Shown piece by piece: positions 18,838-33,000 of a DNA stretch of 64,000 nucleotides (within the stretch, counting starts at the first letter, position 1; each line of letters opens with the position of its first letter). The notes beneath the pieces were generated by a model, which was not told the DNA's origin, did no database searches, and saw nothing but the letters and a program-made list of their open reading frames with translations. The translations under genes and the position numbers were made by a program. Source of the DNA: Actinomycetes bacterium (GTDB lineage: Bacteria; Actinomycetota; Acidimicrobiia; Acidimicrobiales; RAAP-2). The stretch lies in NCBI GenBank assembly GCA_021786095.1, contig JAJYNX010000071.1:44559-108558 (forward strand), given 5' to 3'.

Positions 18838-19341
18838 GTGACCAAGACCCAGCGCCAGCACCGTATCAGCGAGCTATTGGAGAGCGACGTGATCTCGACC
18901 GCGGCACAGGTCGTCGCGCGTCTCCAGGGTGAGGGGATCGCGGCGACCCAGGCGACCGTGACCCGCGACCTCCAGGAGCTCGGCACGATCAAGATCCGCG
19001 ACGAGTACGGATCGCGTCGCATCGTGTTGGCGTCGACGCCAGCGATCAGCTCCGCGCCGATCGATCACCTGCGCCGGATGATGGGCGAGTGGGTGGTGAC
19101 GGTGGCGTCATCGGCCAATCTCGTGGTGATCCGCACGCCACCGGGGTGCGCTCACGTCGTGGCCTCGGCGCTAGACCGTAGTGCGCTGGGCGGCGTGTTG
19201 GGCAGCGTGGCTGGGGATGACACAATTGTGGTCATCGCCAGCGACGAGCACGGCGGCGCGGCGCTGGCCGCGACGTTTCGCGATCTGGCGGGCCTCGCTC
19301 CGGTGAAGGTCGAGAGGAAGAGGAAGGGGACGTCACGATGA
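18838..19341 (+). CDS. argR: Arginine repressor ArgR
   Basis: A 167-residue regulator. The N-terminal winged helix (about residues 1-70) includes TKTQRQHRISELLE and the recognition region ATQATVTRDLQELGTIKI. The C-terminal oligomerisation and arginine-binding domain has the GDDTIVVIA motif. With arginine it represses arginine biosynthesis as a hexamer; likely targets are the two sites over the argC promoter. GTGAGGAG lies before the GTG start, and the stop overlaps argG by four bases. Confidence 0.95.
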   Translation: MTKTQRQHRISELLESDVISTAAQVVARLQGEGIAATQATVTRDLQELGTIKIRDEYGSRRIVLASTPAISSAPIDHLRRMMGEWVVTVASSANLVVIRTPPGCAHVVASALDRSALGGVLGSVAGDDTIVVIASDEHGGAALAATFRDLAGLAPVKVERKRKGTSR

Positions 19342-20558
19342 CCACGCGCGTGGTACTGGCCTACAGCGGAGGACTCGACACGTCGGTCGCCGTTCGATGG
19401 ATGATCGAGAACTGGAACGTGGAGGTGGTGGCCGTCCTGGTCAACGTGGGCCAGGATCCCGAGCGGTCCGAGAGCCTGGAGGACATACGGTCCCGAGCGC
19501 TCGCCGCGGGAGCGATCGAGTGCGTGATTGTGGACGCCCGCGACGAGATGGCCGAGGAGTTCTGCGGACGGGCCATTGCGACCAACGCACTGTACGAAGG
19601 GAAGTACCCGCTGGTCTCGGCGCTCTCGCGCCCGGTCATCGTTCGCCACCTGGTAGCCCAGGCGCGAGCGTTTGACGCCCAAGCCGTCGCGCACGGCAGC
19701 ACAGGCAAGGGGAACGATCAGGTGCGTTTCGAAGTCGGCGTGCACGCTCTGGCTCCCGATCTGGAAGTGCTGGCGCCCGCGCGATCGTGGGGAATGACCC
19801 GGGCGGACTCGGTGGACTACGCGGCGCAATGGTCGATTCCTATTCAGGCCACGAAGGACAAGATCTACTCGATCGACGAGAATCTGTGGGGCCGGGCGAT
19901 CGAGTGTGGTGACATCGAGGATCCGTGGGCCGCGCCCCCCGAGGAGCCGTACACGCTCACTCGGGTGCGCACGAGCGAGCCGGTCGAGATGGTGCTCTCG
20001 TTTCGTGAAGGTCGACCGACCGCGCTGGATGGCCAGGCCATGACGCTGGCGGAGCTGATCGCTGCGCTCAATGACCGGGTGGGCGCGACGGGCTTCGGGC
20101 GGGTCGACATGGTCGAGAACCGACGGGTGGGGATCAAGAGTCGCGAGGTCTACGAGTGCCCCGGGGCGTTGGCGCTGATCATGGCCCACGGTGACCTCGA
20201 GGATCTCACCCTCGAGCGCGAGGTGCACCACGAGAAGAGGCGGCTGGAGACCCGCTGGACCGAGTTGGTCTACGACGGTCTCTGGTTCTCGCCCCTGAAG
20301 GAGGCCCTCGACGCGTTCGTCACGGAGACGCAGCGCTTCGTCACCGGTGACGTCCGACTACGGGTGGAGCCGCCGGGCGTAGCGCGCGTGGTGGGTCGGC
20401 GCAGCCCCTACGCCCTCTACGACCATGGACTGGCCACCTACGACGCGGATGACGCCTTCCACCACGAGGACTCGGTCGGCTTCGTGCGCATCTTTGGCCT
20501 GGGCGTACAGACGTGGGCGGCCCGTCAGGGTGCCCGCCACGCCACACCCGGCACGTGA
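19338..20558 (+). CDS. argG: Argininosuccinate synthase
   Basis: Joins citrulline and aspartate using ATP. The 406-residue protein starts with the N-type ATP pyrophosphatase P-loop AYSGGLDTSVAVRWM and has HGSTGKGNDQVRFEV and the synthetase-domain segments SIDENLWGRAIECG and EDPWAAPPEEPY. Length is normal. The ATG overlaps the argR stop, and the stop overlaps the argH start (GTGA), so the run argR-argG-argH is translationally coupled. Confidence 0.97.
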   Translation: MTTRVVLAYSGGLDTSVAVRWMIENWNVEVVAVLVNVGQDPERSESLEDIRSRALAAGAIECVIVDARDEMAEEFCGRAIATNALYEGKYPLVSALSRPVIVRHLVAQARAFDAQAVAHGSTGKGNDQVRFEVGVHALAPDLEVLAPARSWGMTRADSVDYAAQWSIPIQATKDKIYSIDENLWGRAIECGDIEDPWAAPPEEPYTLTRVRTSEPVEMVLSFREGRPTALDGQAMTLAELIAALNDRVGATGFGRVDMVENRRVGIKSREVYECPGALALIMAHGDLEDLTLEREVHHEKRRLETRWTELVYDGLWFSPLKEALDAFVTETQRFVTGDVRLRVEPPGVARVVGRRSPYALYDHGLATYDADDAFHHEDSVGFVRIFGLGVQTWAARQGARHATPGT

Positions 20559-21955
20559 CGCTCTGGAGCGGTCGCTTCTCGCGGCCGATGTCGCAGGCGC
20601 TCTGGGAACTCTCCGAGAGCTTCTCCTTCGATCACGTTCTGTACGCACACGACATCATGGGCTCACGAGCCCACGTTCGCGGGCTCGCTCGAGGGGGGCT
20701 GCTGAGCGACGACGAGGCCCGCGAGCTGGACCGCGTGCTCGTGGTCATCGAGGGCGAGTTCGCTGCTGGTACCTTCGTGCGCCACGACCAGGACGAGGAC
20801 GTTCACATGGCCATCGAGCGACGGGCGACCGAGCTCGCCGGGGCCGTTGGGGCGCGTCTGCACACCGCGCGCAGCCGCAATGACCAGGTCGCGACGACAT
20901 TGCGGCTCTTCACCCGCGACGCGCTGAGCACTCTGGGCAACGAGGTCCTGGATCTGGTGGACGCCCTAGTGGACCTCGGGGACCGCTACGAGGGTGCCTA
21001 CCTGCCGGGGTACACGCACCTGCAGCGAGCGCAGCCGGTGCTCTTGGCGCATCACCTGAACGCGCACGCCTGGGCGTTGTTGCGCGACGTGGACCGGCTG
21101 GCCGACGCGCGCGTGCGGCTGAACGTGTCACCCCTGGGCGCCGGCGCGCTGGCCGGCACGTCGCTGGCGATCGACCCCGCGGCGACGGCGTCGTGGCTGG
21201 GCTTTCGGGAGTCTTTCGCCAACTCCATGGACGCGGTGAGCGACCGGGACTTCGTCGCCGAGACCCTGTCGATCGTCGCGCTGCTCGGTGTGCATCTCTC
21301 GCGCATGGGTGAGGAGCTGGTGCTGTGGACGAGCGCTGAATTCGGGTTCGCCTCGTTGGGCGACGACTTCACGACGGGGTCGTCGATGCTGCCGCACAAG
21401 AAGAACAGCGACGTCGCCGAACTGGCACGGGGGAAAAGTGGGCGCATGGTCGGGAACCTGGTGGGTCTGCTCACCGCGCTGAAGGGCCTGCCGCTCAGCT
21501 ACAACCGCGATCTCCAGGAGGACAAGGAGCCGCTCTTCGACTCGCTCGTCCAGGCCTCGCTGGTGGTCAGCGCCGTCGCGGGCGCCTACCGCTCCTTGAC
21601 GTTTCACGCTGCCGTCGCCGAGCGAGCTGCCAACGACGAGCTCCTCGGCGCGATCGACATCGCCGAGCGGCTGGTGGCCGACGGCATGCCGTTTCGCCGC
21701 GCCCACGACCTCGTCGGGCGTGCGGTGGGTGACGCCGTCGCTCAGGACATCCCCTTGAGCGAGGTGGTGGCCGCGACCGAGCAACTCGCCCCGTACGGCG
21801 ACGTGTTCGAGAGCGGCTACGCGTTGTCGAGTCGACGGTCGCCCGGTGGGGCCGGCCCGGCGGCTCTCGGGGCCCAACGCGCGCGACTGGACGCCGAGCG
21901 GGCACGAGCACGCACAGCGATGGTCCCGATCACGCCGGTATTGCCGAGCGTGTGA
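20555..21955 (+). CDS. argH: Argininosuccinate lyase
   Basis: Splits argininosuccinate to arginine and fumarate. The 466-residue, mostly helical protein starts LWSGRFSRPMSQALWELSES and has TARSRNDQVATTLRL, the GYTHLQRAQPV motif and the superfamily signature GSSMLPHKKNSDVAELARG (about residue 273 on) with the catalytic Ser loop. The GTG at 20555 overlaps the argG stop. A longer frame from 20513 would only add residues inside argG. It ends the arginine run; 55 bases later the nuclease/helicase gene begins. Confidence 0.97.
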   Translation: MTLWSGRFSRPMSQALWELSESFSFDHVLYAHDIMGSRAHVRGLARGGLLSDDEARELDRVLVVIEGEFAAGTFVRHDQDEDVHMAIERRATELAGAVGARLHTARSRNDQVATTLRLFTRDALSTLGNEVLDLVDALVDLGDRYEGAYLPGYTHLQRAQPVLLAHHLNAHAWALLRDVDRLADARVRLNVSPLGAGALAGTSLAIDPAATASWLGFRESFANSMDAVSDRDFVAETLSIVALLGVHLSRMGEELVLWTSAEFGFASLGDDFTTGSSMLPHKKNSDVAELARGKSGRMVGNLVGLLTALKGLPLSYNRDLQEDKEPLFDSLVQASLVVSAVAGAYRSLTFHAAVAERAANDELLGAIDIAERLVADGMPFRRAHDLVGRAVGDAVAQDIPLSEVVAATEQLAPYGDVFESGYALSSRRSPGGAGPAALGAQRARLDAERARARTAMVPITPVLPSV

Positions 21956-22010
21956 CAGGGCGGGGCCACACTGTGGTGGTGGCAGCGAAGGCGATGGAGG
22001 GGGGCGGGAC

Positions 22011-25000
22011 GTGAGCGACCGGCTCTTGACGCCGTCGACGATCACGGCGTGGCTCGCGTGCTCGCACTACCTGACCCTGCATCAGGCCGTCGAGAGTGGC
22101 GCGCTCTCCTACGAGCCTCCGCCCAAGGGGTCGTTCGCCGAGCTCCTCGTGGACAAGGGGAACGCTCACGAGCGTGAGTGTCTGGACGCGTTCGAGCGCG
22201 AGGGGCGCGCGGTCTACCGGGTGCCGGCTCGTCGCGACGACGAGACCTTCGCACAGTGGGTGCAGCGTGTGGGCAACCCACTCGACGACGGCCACGACGT
22301 CATCTACCAGATGCCCTTCGCCCACGAGGGCGTGCGTGGCATCGCGGACTTCCTCGTGCGCGTGGACGATCCGCACCCCGGATTCTCGCGTTACGAGCCG
22401 ATCGACGCCAAGCTCACGCGTCACAACGCCAAGCCGGGCCACGTGTTGCAACTGTGCTTCTACGCCGACGCGCTGGAGAGCCTGACGGGTTCGCCACCGC
22501 GCTCCATGCACCTGTGGCTGGGCTCGGGTGCGCTCGAGAGCCTGTCCGTGGAACAGTTTCGTCCCTACTGGCGCCGACTGCGCCGTCAGTTGCGAGTGGT
22601 GTTGAACGAGGACTCCGCGCTGGACGATAGTGCTCCTCAACCCTGCGATCACTGCGAGGTGTGCGAGTTCGCGACTCGCTGCGACGCTCAGTGGCGGGCC
22701 GCGGACTCGTTGGTCTACGTGGCGTCGATCCGCCCGCCCGAGCGGGCCGCCCTCGAGCGTGGGGGGGTGCGCACCCTGCGTGAGCTGGCCGGGCGCGACG
22801 CACCGGTGCCGGACGTCCCCGCCACCACCTTTTCGCGGTTGCACCGCCAGGCGTCCCTGCAACTCGCGACGCGCACCCACCAGGGCGAGGTGCCTGACTA
22901 CGAGATGGTGGCACCCGGTGACGACCCGCTCTACGGACGGGGGTTCGAGCTCATGCCCGAGCCCAGCGACGGCGACGTCTTCTTCGACTTCGAAGGCGAT
23001 CCATTCTGGAGTGCTCGCGACGACCTCTTCTTTTTGGCGGGACTGTACCGTCGCGATGATGAGGGCGCGTGGCGCTACGAGGCTCGCTGGGCGCACGACC
23101 TCGACGAGCAGGCCCGCATGATTCACGACCTCGTGGACGACATCGCGCTGCGCCGCGCGGCGTTCCCCGCGATGCACGTCTATCACTACAACCACACGGA
23201 GCGCTCGGCCCTCGAGCGCCTGACCAGGGGCACCGACTCCGAGAGTCTCCTTCAAAGTCTGGTGGAGGCCGGCGTCTTCGTGGACCTGTACGCCGTGGTG
23301 CGCAACGCCCTCGTCGTGGGAACGGAGTCGTACGGACTCAAGCACCTCGAGCACCTCGCCGGATTTCGCCGTAGCGGAGGAATCGAGCAGGGTGCGGGAG
23401 CGGTTATCGAATACGAGGCCTTCATGCAGACCCGTGACCCTCAGCTCCTCGACGCGATCGCCCGCTACAACGAGGATGACGTGGCCGCGACCAAGGCGTT
23501 GCGCGACTGGCTGGTACGTCATCGCCCGACCCACCTCGCCTGGCGCGAGAACGCGTTCGCGACCGAGGACGTCGAGTACGACACCGACGAACTCGTTCGG
23601 CGACTCCAGAGCGCCGACCCCTCAAGCCCCGCCTACCTGTTGAGCGATCTCCTGAACTACTGGCGCCGCGAGCGCAGCGCGAGCACGGCACCCAAGTTTG
23701 CGGCGGCCGAGGGCGACGGCGAGGCACTCCTCGGGCGAGGGGAGTACATCGCCGAGCTCTCACTGGTCGCCATGGAGGACTCACTCAATGGTCGGGGTCA
23801 ACCGAGTCGCTACGCACGCCTGCGCTGGCCGGAGCAGAGTGTCGGCGAGGGGTTCGCCAACGGGACCAGCGTGCTCTTCGTGGGCGCACGAGCGGAACAC
23901 GGTTACGGCACGATCTCGACGATCGACCGAGACCGCCGCGAGCTGACGATGCTCTGGAACGCCAGGCACGAGAGCGAGGGGGTCGTGCCGCGGGTGATGG
24001 TCGCGCACGAGTTCTTCAACACCCAGGTGAAGCAGTCGGCGCTCGTTCGCCTCGCCACCCAGTTGACGGAGCCGACACCCGACGATCCGCCGCGTCGCGT
24101 GGCGCTGGACCTGCTGGCGGGATCGCCCCCGCGCTTCACGGAGAGCCGTGGTCCCGCCGACGGGATCTTCCGTGATGACCTCGCCGACATCCTGTCCTGG
24201 GTGGGAGACCTGGACGGCAGCTACGTGGCCATCCAGGGTCCGCCAGGGACGGGGAAGACCTACCGTGGCGCACACATCATCTACGAGCTGATATCGCACG
24301 GGGCTCGAGTGGGCATCACGGCCATGAGTCACGCGGCCATCGACAATCTGCTGCGGGCCGCGCACGACGTGTTCGCCCAGCGCGGTCAACTGGCCCGGCT
24401 TCGCGCGCTTCGACGAGGGTCGAGCCCGTCACGCGAGAGCGCGCTCGAGGGGGTTCGCTACAGCAGTCGGGCGGGGGACGTGGAGAGCGATGCGTTCAAC
24501 CTCGTGGCGGGTACGACCTGGCTGTGGGCGCGGCCCGCGATGGCCGCACACCCCGTCGACGTCCTGCTCATCGACGAGGCGGGCCAGCTGTCGCTCGCCG
24601 ACGCCGTGGCCTCCACCAATGCGGCGCACAACCTCGTCTTGCTGGGTGACCCCCTCCAACTGGCGCAGGTCGCGCAGGCCGAGCATCCGGGAGGCTCGGG
24701 AGCGAGCGTCCTCGAGCACGTTCTGGGTGAGCGCGCGACCATCCCCGACACCCAGGGGGTGTTCCTGTCCGAGACGCGCCGGATGCACCCCGACGTGTGT
24801 CGCTTCATATCCGAGCAGATCTACGAGGGGCGTCTCACCAGCCACCCCGACTGCGCGCGGCAGGCGACGGAGTTCGGAACGGGCTTGCGGTGGCTACGAG
24901 CGGATCACGAGGGCAACGCCACCCAGTCGGTCGAGGAAGCCCACCTGGTCATCGGTCAGATCCGTCGCATGCTCGGCACGAGCTGGACCGACCAACGGGG

Positions 25001-25412
25001 TCGTACGCAACCACTACGCACCGCTGACTTCATGGTTGTCGCTCCCTATAACGACCAGGTGGATCTCCTGAGTGATCTGGTTGGGGCCGACGACGACCTT
25101 CGCGGCGTGCGTGTCGGCACCGTGGACAGGTTTCAAGGTCGCCAGGCTCCCGTGGTGTTCTTCACCATGACCACGTCGTCGGGACCCGACATGCCGCGGG
25201 GGCCGGAGTTCCTGTTTTCGCGCAATCGTTTAAACGTCGCGGTCAGCCGAGCGCACTGCCTCGCGTACCTGGTGTGCACAGAGGAGCTGCTGAACGCGCG
25301 TGCCCGCAGCCTCGACGACATGCGTCTGATTGGGACCCTGAGCGCGTTCGTGGAGATGGCCCAACCCGACTCGGGGGTCGCAGGCCGCGTATCCAGCGTC
25401 GACGGTCGGTGA
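22011..25412 (+). CDS. TM0106-type RecB-like nuclease / DEDD exonuclease / UPF1-like helicase
   Basis: A 1133-residue three-part nucleic acid enzyme. (1) An N-terminal RecB-like nuclease (about 1-250): one Cys in the LACSHYL segment and four in CDHCEVCEFATRC near residue 210 form a likely Fe-S cluster as in Cas4/AddB, with catalytic-type Asp/Lys in RYEPIDAKLTR. (2) A DEDD/RNase H-like exonuclease (about 320-520): FFDFEGDP, YHYNHTERSAL, SYGLKHLEHLAGF and YNEDDVAATKAL. (3) An SF1 UPF1/Dna2-like helicase: Walker A GPPGTGKT near 742, Walker B LIDEAGQ near 852, LLGDPLQLAQV, FLSETRRMHPDV and the C-terminal TVDRFQGRQAPVV. The GTG has GATGGAGGGGGG upstream. DNA repair or defence roles are possible; neither is shown. 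Confidence 0.88.
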   Translation: MSDRLLTPSTITAWLACSHYLTLHQAVESGALSYEPPPKGSFAELLVDKGNAHERECLDAFEREGRAVYRVPARRDDETFAQWVQRVGNPLDDGHDVIYQMPFAHEGVRGIADFLVRVDDPHPGFSRYEPIDAKLTRHNAKPGHVLQLCFYADALESLTGSPPRSMHLWLGSGALESLSVEQFRPYWRRLRRQLRVVLNEDSALDDSAPQPCDHCEVCEFATRCDAQWRAADSLVYVASIRPPERAALERGGVRTLRELAGRDAPVPDVPATTFSRLHRQASLQLATRTHQGEVPDYEMVAPGDDPLYGRGFELMPEPSDGDVFFDFEGDPFWSARDDLFFLAGLYRRDDEGAWRYEARWAHDLDEQARMIHDLVDDIALRRAAFPAMHVYHYNHTERSALERLTRGTDSESLLQSLVEAGVFVDLYAVVRNALVVGTESYGLKHLEHLAGFRRSGGIEQGAGAVIEYEAFMQTRDPQLLDAIARYNEDDVAATKALRDWLVRHRPTHLAWRENAFATEDVEYDTDELVRRLQSADPSSPAYLLSDLLNYWRRERSASTAPKFAAAEGDGEALLGRGEYIAELSLVAMEDSLNGRGQPSRYARLRWPEQSVGEGFANGTSVLFVGARAEHGYGTISTIDRDRRELTMLWNARHESEGVVPRVMVAHEFFNTQVKQSALVRLATQLTEPTPDDPPRRVALDLLAGSPPRFTESRGPADGIFRDDLADILSWVGDLDGSYVAIQGPPGTGKTYRGAHIIYELISHGARVGITAMSHAAIDNLLRAAHDVFAQRGQLARLRALRRGSSPSRESALEGVRYSSRAGDVESDAFNLVAGTTWLWARPAMAAHPVDVLLIDEAGQLSLADAVASTNAAHNLVLLGDPLQLAQVAQAEHPGGSGASVLEHVLGERATIPDTQGVFLSETRRMHPDVCRFISEQIYEGRLTSHPDCARQATEFGTGLRWLRADHEGNATQSVEEAHLVIGQIRRMLGTSWTDQRGRTQPLRTADFMVVAPYNDQVDLLSDLVGADDDLRGVRVGTVDRFQGRQAPVVFFTMTTSSGPDMPRGPEFLFSRNRLNVAVSRAHCLAYLVCTEELLNARARSLDDMRLIGTLSAFVEMAQPDSGVAGRVSSVDGR

Positions 25413-25800
25413 GTGACACGGAGGTAGTTCCTCATCTGCTACAGTGGTCTTCCCGGCGGAACCGGCGCGAGCGGCGAAGTTGCACCGCACCGCGCAGGAC
25501 TGCTAGGGTGAGTATCCCGCCACCGGGAGAAGTTCTGGCGGCGGGTCCGGGAGAGATCCCGGGGTGTGCGTCACACCTCCGACTTCGGTCGTGTGTGTCG
25601 TCGCTCCTTGAAAACGGAAGAACGAGAGCCAAAAGCCAGTACGGGCGACGATGGCCGGATCTAACCGGACGCGTCGTTCGTCAAAAGAAGTGAGAAGTAG
25701 GCGGCGGGAACCACCCCGTGGAACGCGCCGTCGTCGGATGAGTATTAGAGTCGCTCATCCGGCTCTCTGATTACGAGGGGACCTCGGTTCCCAAGGAATC
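25413..25800 (+). promoter_or_regulatory. rRNA operon promoter and leader region
   Basis: The clearest promoter is -35 TTGCAC (25480-25485), 18 bases, -10 TAGGGT (25504-25509). A second -10-like TACAGT lies at 25440-25445. A boxA-like antitermination sequence GCTCCTTGAAAAC is at 25603-25615. Bases 25611-25628 are complementary, with one bulge, to 27472-27488 in the 16S-23S spacer, forming the 16S processing stem. A hairpin with arms 25735-25742 and 25754-25761 lies nearer to 16S. No protein gene is visible. Confidence 0.8.
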
Positions 25801-30704
<4,904 letters not shown>

Positions 30705-30724
30705 GATGCTCGTGCTCGTTCTAG
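30705..30724 (+). repeat. 23S processing stem, 3' arm
   Basis: Perfect 20-base complement of 27599-27618, starting immediately after the estimated 23S 3' end. Confidence 0.85.
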
Positions 30725-30782
30725 GACGCTCAAGGAGCCGGTCGCGACCGGTTCCGGTTGCTACGGCAGCCGAGCGCATGGT

Positions 30783-30899
30783 TTCCGGTGGTTATGGCGG
30801 TGGAGATATACCTGTTCCCATTTCGAACACAGCAGTCAAGCCCACCAGCGCCGATGGTACTTGGGGGTCCCCCCCTGGGAGAGTAGGACGCCGCCGGGA
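30783..30899 (+). rRNA. rrf: 5S ribosomal RNA
   Basis: About 117 bases with the conserved CCCATTTCGAACACAG loop and the closing helix CCGGTGG (30785-30791) with CCGCCGG (30891-30897). It lies about 80 bases after 23S and ends the rRNA operon. Confidence 0.95.
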
Positions 30900-30905
30900 T
30901 TTCGA

Positions 30906-30938
30906 GAACAACCCTCACCATCATGGTGAGGGTTGTTC
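30906..30938 (+). terminator. rRNA operon terminator
   Basis: A perfect 15-bp stem (30906-30920 with 30924-30938) and three-base loop, followed by a short T-run (ATTTTC at 30941-30946). It lies seven bases after 5S. Confidence 0.9.
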
Positions 30939-31111
30939 GCATTTTCGAGCTGACGTCTCCTTGTGCTGAGTTGAGCCAGCTTCGTGACGGCACCTCATCA
31001 GTGTGGTGTTGGACGCCGTGGATTGCCCGATCACCGGCGACCCGTGGCGAAGGGTCGCACCACTCGGCGCGCCCGTTCGCTATTGGTGGTGTGACTTCCT
31101 AGACTGTCCGA

Positions 31112-32401
31112 GTGTCTACCTCTGGTACCCCGTCTCGTCGTGCACCGCGTCCGGGTCGCCCCGTGAGTCGTGAGGGCCGTGCGCCCTACGCGCGTGACGC
31201 CCGTCGACCGTCGGGTGGTGACGAGCGCGGACCGCGCCGCGAGGGCTCACCGCGAGACTATGGCTCCGCCGCACCGCGTCCGGGTCGCCCCGTGAGTCGT
31301 GAGGGCCGTGCGCCCTACGCGCGTGACGCCCGTCGACCGTCGGGTGGTGACGAGCGCGGACCGCGCCGCGAGGGCTCACCGCGAGACTATGGCTCCGCCG
31401 CACCGCGTCCGGGTCGCCCCGTGAGTCGTGAGGGCCGTGCGCCCTACGCGCGTGACGCCCGTCGACCGTCGGGTGGTGACGAGCGCGTTGACGAGCGTCG
31501 TCGGGCTGAGACTCACGCGAAAAGCAAGGGTTGGGGCGGCGTCGCTCGTCGAGGCGCGCAGAGTATCGCGAGCACTGGTCAGGCCATGGCCGTAACTGCG
31601 AGCGCGGGACGCACGCCGGATCCACTGGGCGAGTGGATGGAGGAGGTCGTGGAGCCGGCTCCGACTCGCGCGGGCAAGTCCACTGCGAGGACGCCCTACA
31701 GTCTTCCGGGCGACGTGGCCAGTGATGTTCGTAGGGCATTCCTTGGTACCGCCTATATGCGCGAAAAGACTGTCGCGACGTTGGCGAAAGCGGCGGAGGC
31801 GTACGAGCGCAAGCGCTACGAGGAGGCGTTGCGCCTCGGTCGCGTGGTGGCCGACGCCACGCCGGGCGTGGCCGCCGTGCGCGAGCTCACGGGGCTGGCG
31901 GCGTACCGCGCCGAGCGCTGGAATATGGCCAAGGTTCACCTGCTCGCACACTTCGCGGTTTCGTCCAACCCAGAGCACCTACCGCTGGTGATGGATTGCG
32001 ATCGGGCGAGTCACCGCCACCGTGCGGTGGCCAAGACATTCGCCGAACTGGAGGAGAGCCAGCCAACGGCCGAGGTTCTCGCCGAGGGACGTATCGTGAT
32101 GGCGGGTAGCCTGGCCGATCAGCACCACTTCAGTGAGGCGATTGAGCTACTGACGCGTGCCGGCGCGACCAAGCAGTTGCGCAACCCGTCGTTTCGGCAC
32201 GTTCGCCTGTGGTACGCACTCGCTGACATCTTCGATCGGGCCGGTGACGTGAGCAGTGCTCGGGAGCTGTTCGCCCGCGTCGTGTTGGCAGACCCGGAGG
32301 CCTATGACGCGAAGGCGCGACTCGATGAGTTGGGCGCGGGCGCGGTGCGCAAGAACCGCAAGCGTCGAACAGCGCCGGTGTCGAAGAAGAAGGTTGACTG
32401 A
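31112..32401 (+). CDS. TPR protein with perfect Arg-rich N-terminal tandem repeats
   Basis: A 429-residue protein. Residues 11-125 are almost entirely three copies of a 43-residue Arg/Pro/Gly-rich unit (RPGRPVSREGRAPYARDARR is its first part), predicted disordered and strongly basic. After a linker, residues 200-400 form helical repeats of TPR type (ATLAKAAEAYERKRYEEALRLG; VRLWYALADIFDRAGDVSSA), and the C-terminus is Lys/Arg-rich. It could bind rRNA or another acidic partner while the TPR part binds protein; this is inference. The GTG start has TAGACT (31100-31105) six bases upstream, hence a likely leaderless mRNA. It is the first gene after the rRNA operon. Confidence 0.8.
   Translation: MSTSGTPSRRAPRPGRPVSREGRAPYARDARRPSGGDERGPRREGSPRDYGSAAPRPGRPVSREGRAPYARDARRPSGGDERGPRREGSPRDYGSAAPRPGRPVSREGRAPYARDARRPSGGDERVDERRRAETHAKSKGWGGVARRGAQSIASTGQAMAVTASAGRTPDPLGEWMEEVVEPAPTRAGKSTARTPYSLPGDVASDVRRAFLGTAYMREKTVATLAKAAEAYERKRYEEALRLGRVVADATPGVAAVRELTGLAAYRAERWNMAKVHLLAHFAVSSNPEHLPLVMDCDRASHRHRAVAKTFAELEESQPTAEVLAEGRIVMAGSLADQHHFSEAIELLTRAGATKQLRNPSFRHVRLWYALADIFDRAGDVSSARELFARVVLADPEAYDAKARLDELGAGAVRKNRKRRTAPVSKKKVD
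31142..31487 (+). repeat. 129-bp tandem repeat, 2.7 identical copies
   Basis: Units begin at 31142, 31271 and 31400. The first two are full and the third stops at 31487 after 88 bases. I see no base difference between copies. Because 129 is a multiple of three, gain or loss of a unit keeps the reading frame of the TPR gene. Confidence 0.95.
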
Positions 32402-32433
32402 GCCTCGCGGTCGGCGCACCGGTTGGTGGTCGC

Positions 32434-33000
32434 CTACGACGTGAGCCCTCCGAGTCCGACGAGTGACCGAGCGTGTTCGATCTCTCCGAGGTGACGAAGT
32501 GCGTGCTGGTAGATCCAGCACTCCAGTGCGTCGCTGCGCGTGATGCCGTCCTCAGCTCCGACTCGAGCGGAGAAGGTGCGCTCGAGCACGTCGCCGTAGG
32601 GTGGTGATACCAGGACGTCGTCGAAGCGTACGGGGTCTAGCGTCGCCACGTACCTCTCGCTCGCGTCGAAGACGACGCGCTGAAACGAGCGGAACGCCGA
32701 GTAGTCACCGATTCGCTGATGCACCATCTCCTCAACGGTGCGAGCCTTGCCGTCGTCGTCGATCGCGAGGCTGAGCCGAGCGCGCCAGTGGTCGTCGTAG
32801 CGGATGGGGGGTCCGCCGGCCATGTGCAGGCTCACGTCCTCGATGAGAACCTGGTGCGCGAGGGAGAACGCGATCGGCAAGGTGGTCGGCGCGACGACGT
32901 GGTTCACCTGGTCGAGGGTCATCGTGTCGCAGGCGTCGTCGTAGAGGCTGTGCACGGCGCGTAGCCGCTTGAGTAGCGATGTGCGATAGGCCAGGTCCAC
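32434..33000 (-). CDS. DinB-like four-helix-bundle protein
   Basis: From the GTG at 33000 this encodes 188 residues. The helices and spaced His residues (LDQVNHV, then LAHQVLIEDVSLH, and a C-terminal YQHALRHLGEIEHA) fit the DinB/YfiT superfamily, whose members bind a metal through three His and often act as thiol- (mycothiol- or bacillithiol-) dependent transferases or isomerases. The final H--EI-H pattern is the usual third ligand region. The exact substrate is unknown. The frame is open to ATG at 33168 and further, but that region lies over the thioredoxin promoter and reads as low-complexity, so the shorter start is preferred. Confidence 0.6.
   Translation of the reverse strand: MDLAYRTSLLKRLRAVHSLYDDACDTMTLDQVNHVVAPTTLPIAFSLAHQVLIEDVSLHMAGGPPIRYDDHWRARLSLAIDDDGKARTVEEMVHQRIGDYSAFRSFQRVVFDASERYVATLDPVRFDDVLVSPPYGDVLERTFSARVGAEDGITRSDALECWIYQHALRHLGEIEHARSLVGLGGLTS

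Noticed and set aside
31142..31487. CRISPR-like array
   Set aside because: The repeats are contiguous 129-bp coding units without spacers; it is an in-gene tandem repeat.
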